DNA of 8,667 nt, taken from an uncultured Bacteroides sp. GTDB taxonomy: Bacteria; Bacteroidota; Bacteroidia; Bacteroidales; Bacteroidaceae. Each line of letters begins with the position of its first letter. Within the stretch, counting starts at the first letter, position 1. Of the stretch, positions 5,740 to 8,667 are shown one piece after another. The translations under genes and the position numbers were made by a program. The DNA is taken from the NCBI GenBank assembly GCA_900556625.1, contig USPQ01000109.1, forward strand, positions 1 to 8,667, written 5' to 3'. A model generated the notes under the pieces. It was not told the DNA's origin and searched no databases. It saw nothing but the letters and a program-made list of their open reading frames with translations.

Positions 5740-6336
5740 ATGAAAATCTTGAACTTTTGGATGGTTGCCTTTATGGCACTGTCACTCTCAACAACATTGA
5801 CGTCTTGCAGCGATGACGACGAAAAGAAAGAAGAAACAGAGATGAAAACATTGACCGTTGACGCTACTGCTTATAATCAATGGGTATATGTAAATCTTAA
5901 AGATGGCAAAACCCAAACCGTAACTATGGAAGGAAGTGATGACGAATCTGCAGTTACCATTGACTGGCAGATTGCCATACATCGCTATACGGAAGTAAAA
6001 ACCAATGGAGGCTCTGTTGTAAAAACAGATATGACGGATATGAGCAAGGTGACTACAATTCCGACAGGCGGATATGTCGCAGATGAAAGTGAACAGAACA
6101 TACTCGTCAGATTCGCTATGCCGCCAACAGATGATTGCTACGTGAAAAGCCACTGTAATACTACAATGGTATGGACCGAAGGTTCGGCTATGGCTGGAAC
6201 ATTGGCAACAACCAACAATGTGTTCGTTCTAAAATGTAAAGACGGGACATATGCAAAACTCCAGTTCACCGATTTTGCAAATGCGGATAATGTAAAAGGG
6301 CACGTCACGTTTAATTACGAGTATCCCGTTAAATAA
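5740..6336 (+). CDS. hmuY: HmuY-family surface haem-binding lipoprotein
   Basis: 198-residue lipoprotein of the HmuY family, which captures haem outside the cell and passes it to the TonB receptor HmuR. The signal peptide ends in a lipobox LTSC with lipidated C23. The following SDDD (24-27) matches the Bacteroides lipoprotein export signal, so the protein should face outward. The family core is clear: a WVYVNL strand near 48, DWQIAIHRY (75-83) followed by VKTNGG (86-91), and a final strand FNYEYPVK. P. gingivalis HmuY holds haem through two histidines, while relatives in Tannerella and B. vulgatus use methionines. Here the likely ligand region holds M127, M143 and M151, with H138 nearby, so a Met-type site is plausible but unproven. 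C133, C139 and C166 are unusual extra cysteines for an exported protein. The ATG at 5740 follows a good promoter. First gene of the rightward operon, ending 6 nt before hmuR. Confidence 0.88.
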   Translation: MKILNFWMVAFMALSLSTTLTSCSDDDEKKEETEMKTLTVDATAYNQWVYVNLKDGKTQTVTMEGSDDESAVTIDWQIAIHRYTEVKTNGGSVVKTDMTDMSKVTTIPTGGYVADESEQNILVRFAMPPTDDCYVKSHCNTTMVWTEGSAMAGTLATTNNVFVLKCKDGTYAKLQFTDFANADNVKGHVTFNYEYPVK

Positions 6337-6342
6337 CCAATC

Positions 6343-8604
6343 ATGAAAAGAATCTTTATGATGTTATTGGGTGTCCTATCCACGTTGTATACGACAGCGG
6401 AGACGGGGTGCCTCTACGAAAACAATGAGAACGATAACGCTACTACGCGGTGTTTCAAAGGAGTTGTATTAGATGAAAACGGCACTCCCCTGCCCGGAGC
6501 GTCCATCGTTGTAATAGGTACGACAATCGGTGCCGGCACTAATACACAAGGAGAGTTTACATTAAGTTTAAGAGATAAAGGGTTTCCTATCTTGCGGGCC
6601 AGTTTCATCGGGTATACTCCTGTGGAATACAAGATTCAAGACAATGAACACAATAACATTGTCATACGCCTGAAACCGACCCAAAGCTCATTGGAAGAGG
6701 TCGTCGTTACAGGTACACGGACAGAAAAACCGCTCAAAGATGCCCCGATACTAACCAGAGTGATCGGGCAAAAGGAAATCCAGGCTTTAAATCCTATGGA
6801 TATAGAGACCCTTTTACAGTATGAGCTACCCGGTATACAATTCAATTACAATTCCATGAGTAAATTGCCGGAAATCACTTATCAAGGAATGAGTGGCGAA
6901 TACTTATTATTCTTGGTTGACGGTGAACGTATAAGTGGTGAAGGCTCGGATCATAACCCCGATTTCAGCCGTTTCAATATAGATGATATTGAACGCATTG
7001 AAGTCGTCAAAGGAGCTCAATCCACTCTCTATGCTTCAAATGCTTTGGGTGCTGTGATCAATATCATCACGAAAAGCGCCAACAGACCTTTTACAGGAAA
7101 TGTAAACGCACGTTATGGCAATAACAGTGGACAAAAATACACTGTTTCAGGTGGAACCAAACAAAACCGTTTTTCTTCTTTCACTACCATATCCCACAGA
7201 AGAAGAGATACATACACAATTTCTGATGACAAAGAAACAGAAAGAACAGTCATCAATCCGGACGGTTCAATCACCATCGATAAAAGTGCTAACAGCAGTA
7301 CCATTCGGGGATATCAGATCTGGGATGCCTCGCAGAAGTTCGGTTATGCTTTTACCGACCAGTTTAGTGCGGAAATAAAAGGAACATATTATCGGAATAA
7401 ACGCGATAATGCTACGGCTAATGCAAAAACCAATGATATATTTTCAAACTACTCGGTAAATGGTAAATTAAAATATTTGTTTAATGTCAATCACAGGTTG
7501 GATCTTTCCTACATCTTCGATAGTTATAGAAAGGATATAGACTATTTTGTAGCAGGACATACCAAAAAGAACTACGATAACTTCGTGCAAACAGCACGTT
7601 TGAACTATACCGGAAATTTCAACGACCAACATACATTTACAGCAGGACTGGAAGCCAATCTTGAATATTTAAAACATTATATGTTCAAAGACAGTACCAA
7701 TTATAACCAGCAATCATACGTGTTCTATGTGCAGGAAGACTGGAAAATCTCCGAGAAGTTCAATCTGATAGCGGGCATACGGACTGATTACCATTCCAAA
7801 TACCACTTCCGTATGACTCCTAAACTATCGGTAATGTATCGGCCGGTAGAACTGTTAACCCTGCGTGTCGGCTATGCACAAGGCTATCGGACACCGACTT
7901 TAAAAGAACTGTATGAAGAATATGACATGGGAGGTCTGGGGATGTTTACCATTCATGGTGATGAAAATCTGAAAGCAGAGAACAGCCAGCAGTTTTCCCT
8001 GTCTGCCGAAATTAACAAAGACATCTTTTATGCCTCCATATCCGGCTATTACAATAAATTCAAGAATAAAATTACACTAGCTTATCTTGATAATATTGAA
8101 GACGGGAAAAGTATGCCGGACATGAAATACATGAATTCCGACAATGCTGAAAGTATAAGTATGGAAGCTATTGCACGGGTAAAAATGGATTGCGGACTGA
8201 TGTTACAAGGTTCTTACGCATACGTCCATGAAAAAGAAGAATATAAAGGATACAATTTATCCATGACACGGCCTCATAGTTTAACATTCAACGCATCCTT
8301 TAACCGTAAATTCGGTAAAGTCAATACTTCCGTTTCACTGAACGGGCAGTGGAGTTCCAAATTACACACATACTCCTATTATTCCGTTGACAATACTATA
8401 ACTGAATATAATTACTCTCCACGTACTATTTGCACCTTGAACACTAGTGCAAGTTTTCCTCGCGGTATCTCTGTGGGACTGGGTATAGACAATTTATTCA
8501 ATTACAAAGATAAATCTGCCGATTATGGAATCCAGTTACCACAGCAAGGTATCGGCTTTATCGGAACTGTTTCAATTAATCTTGCCGATTTGTTCAGACT
8601 ATAA
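6343..8604 (+). CDS. hmuR: HmuR-type TonB-dependent haem receptor
   Basis: 753-residue outer-membrane receptor, partner of the HmuY lipoprotein encoded 6 nt upstream. A signal peptide ends near TTA (17-19). A CarboxypepD_reg-like domain spans about 37-112 (FKGVVLDENGTPLPGASI, then FIGYTPVEY). The TonB box is EEVVVTGTR (118-126). The plug is about 131-245 and includes LLFLVDGERISG and IERIEVVKGAQSTLYASNALGAVINIITK. The barrel has YRTP (515-518) and HGDENLKAEN (538-547), which stand where haem receptors have FRAP/YRAP and NPDL. In P. gingivalis HmuR a plug histidine and a loop histidine are needed for haem use. Candidates here are M172 or M183 or H204 in the plug, and H405, M529, M534 or H538 in loops; the assignment needs a structure. 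The protein ends NLADLFRL, without a terminal aromatic residue but with F751 near the end. Length is normal. No terminator follows, so transcription should continue into the next gene. Confidence 0.9.
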   Translation: MKRIFMMLLGVLSTLYTTAETGCLYENNENDNATTRCFKGVVLDENGTPLPGASIVVIGTTIGAGTNTQGEFTLSLRDKGFPILRASFIGYTPVEYKIQDNEHNNIVIRLKPTQSSLEEVVVTGTRTEKPLKDAPILTRVIGQKEIQALNPMDIETLLQYELPGIQFNYNSMSKLPEITYQGMSGEYLLFLVDGERISGEGSDHNPDFSRFNIDDIERIEVVKGAQSTLYASNALGAVINIITKSANRPFTGNVNARYGNNSGQKYTVSGGTKQNRFSSFTTISHRRRDTYTISDDKETERTVINPDGSITIDKSANSSTIRGYQIWDASQKFGYAFTDQFSAEIKGTYYRNKRDNATANAKTNDIFSNYSVNGKLKYLFNVNHRLDLSYIFDSYRKDIDYFVAGHTKKNYDNFVQTARLNYTGNFNDQHTFTAGLEANLEYLKHYMFKDSTNYNQQSYVFYVQEDWKISEKFNLIAGIRTDYHSKYHFRMTPKLSVMYRPVELLTLRVGYAQGYRTPTLKELYEEYDMGGLGMFTIHGDENLKAENSQQFSLSAEINKDIFYASISGYYNKFKNKITLAYLDNIEDGKSMPDMKYMNSDNAESISMEAIARVKMDCGLMLQGSYAYVHEKEEYKGYNLSMTRPHSLTFNASFNRKFGKVNTSVSLNGQWSSKLHTYSYYSVDNTITEYNYSPRTICTLNTSASFPRGISVGLGIDNLFNYKDKSADYGIQLPQQGIGFIGTVSINLADLFRL

Positions 8605-8642
8605 CGAGAGTTAAACTACATACAAAGCTAAAAATAAGAGAA

Positions 8643-8667
8643 ATGAAAAAGAAAAGTAAAATCATCT
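8643..8667 (+). CDS. Start of the next operon gene, cut by the window edge (hmuS expected)
   Basis: ATG at 8643-8645 opens eight codons reading MKKKSKII before the window ends. It begins 38 nt after the hmuR stop on the same strand, with an A-rich, purine-containing leader (AAGAGAA) and no hairpin in the gap. In described hmu operons hmuR is followed by hmuS, a CobN-like large chelatase-family protein, and then transporter genes. The basic, hydrophobic-tending start is compatible with that, but eight residues cannot identify it; the name is inference from gene order. Confidence 0.5.

Noticed and set aside
1..8667. CRISPR array, tRNA, rRNA, insertion sequence, toxin-antitoxin or phage-defence genes
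   Set aside because: I found no direct-repeat array, no tRNA-like cloverleaf, no transposase and no defence-type domains in either strand.

Overview
The window looks like chromosomal DNA of a Bacteroides species or a close relative in Bacteroidales. Four things point there. The outer-membrane receptors carry an N-terminal carboxypeptidase-regulatory-like domain. A HmuY-type haem-binding lipoprotein has an SDDD surface-export signal straight after its lipid cysteine. Three promoters match the Bacteroides pattern (TTG-type -33 element, about 20 bp spacer, TAnnTTTG -7 element). Shine-Dalgarno sites are absent or weak.

Layout from left to right. (1) 29-877, minus: a tyrosine recombinase that stops at the second catalytic box and lacks the nucleophile tyrosine, so it is probably dead. 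A small AT-rich hairpin follows it at 1-20. (2) 909-1016: a striking 49-bp-arm near-perfect inverted repeat with a 10-nt loop, lying between the recombinase and the next gene. (3) 1090-3852, minus: a two-gene unit, with a small His-rich two-helix membrane protein (3496-3852, GTG start) followed by a 773-aa TonB-dependent receptor (1090-3411). A good promoter lies at 3874-3905. (4) 3923-5521, minus: a 532-aa AspT/YidE/YbjL-type transporter with duplicated membrane halves around two RCK_C domains and its own promoter at 5550-5581. (5) 5522-5739: a divergent regulatory region. (6) 5740 to the right edge, plus: hmuY (5740-6336), hmuR (6343-8604, 6 nt after hmuY), and the first eight codons of a further gene at 8643. 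By the known order of hmu operons, that gene is expected to be hmuS.

How the genes work together. HmuY and HmuR form a surface haem capture and outer-membrane import pair. The lipoprotein takes haem outside the cell, and the TonB-driven barrel moves it to the periplasm, where the products of the genes past the right edge would process it. The leftward receptor with its His-rich companion looks like a second, separate TonB-dependent uptake cassette, most likely for a metal or metal chelate; its substrate cannot be read from sequence. Neither receptor has a SusD partner and both are too short to be SusC-type glycan importers. The transporter between the two clusters is an inner-membrane antiporter-like protein of unknown substrate.

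I see no CRISPR array, rRNA, tRNA or insertion sequence. The least explained items are the long palindrome beside the broken recombinase, the His-rich protein/receptor pair, and a cluster of short palindromes between those two genes. The hmu operon itself is a known type of system.
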